Below are positions 63,388 to 64,000 of a DNA stretch of 64,000 bases, in pieces; position 1 is the first letter of the stretch, and every line of letters starts with the position of its first letter. Below the pieces are notes generated by a model that saw only the letters and a program-made list of their open reading frames with translations, made no database searches and was not told the DNA's origin. The stretch is from positions 19,067 to 83,066 of the forward strand of contig LNFK01000072.1 in the NCBI GenBank assembly GCA_001464315.1. Reading direction: 5' to 3'. The position numbers and the translations under genes were made by a program. This stretch comes from Sphingomonadales bacterium Ga0077559. GTDB taxonomy: Bacteria > Pseudomonadota > Alphaproteobacteria > Sphingomonadales > Sphingomonadaceae.

Positions 63388-64000
63388 CCCTGCCGCTGAA
63401 GGTCGCAACCTATAATATCCACAAATGTGTCGGGCTTGACCAGAAGCGTGATCCGGCGCGGATATTGGCCGTGCTGAACGAGATCGATGCGGATGTCATT
63501 ACCTTGCAGGAGGCCGACCGCCGTTTCGGTTCGCGCGAAAGTTGCCTGCCCGCCTCGCTTATCGAGTCTGAAACGCCGTGGCATCATGTGCAGTTCAATA
63601 TCCGCCCCGGCAGCATCGGCTGGCATGGTAACGCGATATTGTTGCGGCGCGGGATCACTGCCCACCACGCGCATCCGCTCGATCTTCCAATGCTCGAACC
63701 ACGCGGCGCGGTTGAGGCGCATTGTATGATTGAAGGCCGGAATGTGCGGATTATCGGCGTCCATCTCGACCTGTCGGGTCTGTGGCGACGGCGTCAGGTC
63801 CGCGCCATATTGAAGCATATTGATGCCGCCCCGCGCTATCTGCCGACGATCATAATGGGCGATTTCAACCAATGGTCGGATCGCGGCGCGCTTTCGGAGT
63901 TTGCCTTTCACCATCACCGCATCATCAAGACGCCCAAAAGCTTCCACAGCGCGCGGCCGGTGGCGCATCTTGATCGGATCATTGTCAGCCATGACATCGC
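63384..64000 (+). CDS. Endonuclease/exonuclease/phosphatase (EEP) family protein, 3' end cut
   Basis: An open frame from the ATG at 63384 runs off the window with 205 complete codons. The EEP-fold motifs are clear: KVATYNIHKCVGLDQ at the N-terminus, VITLQEADRRFGSRES (metal-site Glu), IIGVHLDLSGLWRRRQ, IIMGDFNQW and HLDRIIVSHD, where the catalytic region continues. This type hydrolyses phosphodiesters in nucleic acids or lipids; the substrate is not defined. It overlaps the DUF2007 gene by 4 bp. Confidence 0.85.
   Translation, partial: MTLPLKVATYNIHKCVGLDQKRDPARILAVLNEIDADVITLQEADRRFGSRESCLPASLIESETPWHHVQFNIRPGSIGWHGNAILLRRGITAHHAHPLDLPMLEPRGAVEAHCMIEGRNVRIIGVHLDLSGLWRRRQVRAILKHIDAAPRYLPTIIMGDFNQWSDRGALSEFAFHHHRIIKTPKSFHSARPVAHLDRIIVSHDI

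Overview
The window reads as chromosome of a sphingomonad-type alphaproteobacterium (order Sphingomonadales). Evidence: the protein flavour throughout, TTG/GTG starts, many 1-4 bp ATGA/GTGA gene overlaps, a two-gene Bfd/Bfr iron unit, the yfgM-bamB-der block, and catabolic acyl-CoA dehydrogenase/SDR clusters. It is almost all ordinary core and catabolic chromosome. I see no prophage, insertion sequence, CRISPR array or integrase.

Layout. 1-2.1 kb: end of a thioredoxin-like gene, a small secreted protein, ferredoxin-NADP reductase, tRNA-Val(TAC) and a frameshifted winged-helix regulator. 2.2-7.1 kb: secreted M3 oligopeptidase, then a TetR regulator, a perfect 18-bp palindrome and an SPFH / Arc-type / two-membrane-protein unit. 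7-12.7 kb: S1/P1 nuclease, isoaspartyl peptidase, ispG (isoprenoid synthesis), GNAT, a thioredoxin-like protein, a retropepsin-like protease and a DMT exporter. 12.7-23.7 kb: an acyl-CoA catabolic island. A minus-strand unit (MFS transporter, ACAD10/11-like dehydrogenase, MDR alcohol dehydrogenase, phosphotransferase, two SDRs, serine hydrolase) faces a plus-strand unit (two acyl-CoA dehydrogenases and an SDR). The separate kinase and dehydrogenase resemble the two halves of mammalian ACAD10/11 and the LvaA/LvaC pair, which suggests 4-hydroxyacyl-CoA metabolism.

23.65-24.6 kb has no convincing protein gene. It holds a terminator, a candidate structured RNA of about 350 nt with GNRA- and UUCG-capped hairpins and its own strong terminator, a REP-like inverted repeat, and the purL leader. 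24.6-35 kb: purL, a DUF3052 gene, an SLC13 permease, an aldonolactone oxidase-like flavoprotein, a Coq4 / ABC1-kinase pair (quinone or prenyl-lipid related), a DUF418 membrane protein, and bfd-bfr iron storage. 35-40 kb: an Hpt phosphotransfer protein, der-bamB-yfgM (ribosome biogenesis and outer-membrane assembly) and panB. 40-44.3 kb: small accessory genes (membrane protein/XRE pair, GDPD lipoprotein, DUF427, ArsC/Spx, DUF2805, GFA, GNAT, NTF2) ending in a 5'-truncated HxlR regulator.

44.3-56.7 kb: guaA, a TetR gene, two small membrane genes (one frameshifted), xth, erpA, an M23 peptidase, bcp, glnE, tgt, tldD and a DUF924 gene. 56.8-64 kb: a Met/Gly-rich secreted protein, an exported truncated haemoglobin, a DUF3034 outer-membrane protein, then an exported cupredoxin and a HAMP-GGDEF-EAL c-di-GMP protein overlapping by 4 bp, then PPOX and DUF2007 genes and a nuclease/phosphatase gene cut by the right edge.

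The most notable items are the structured RNA candidate, the split ACAD10/11 module, the palindrome-controlled SPFH unit, the DUF3034/cupredoxin/GGDEF-EAL group, and three frameshifts lying in or beside homopolymer runs, which may be assembly errors.
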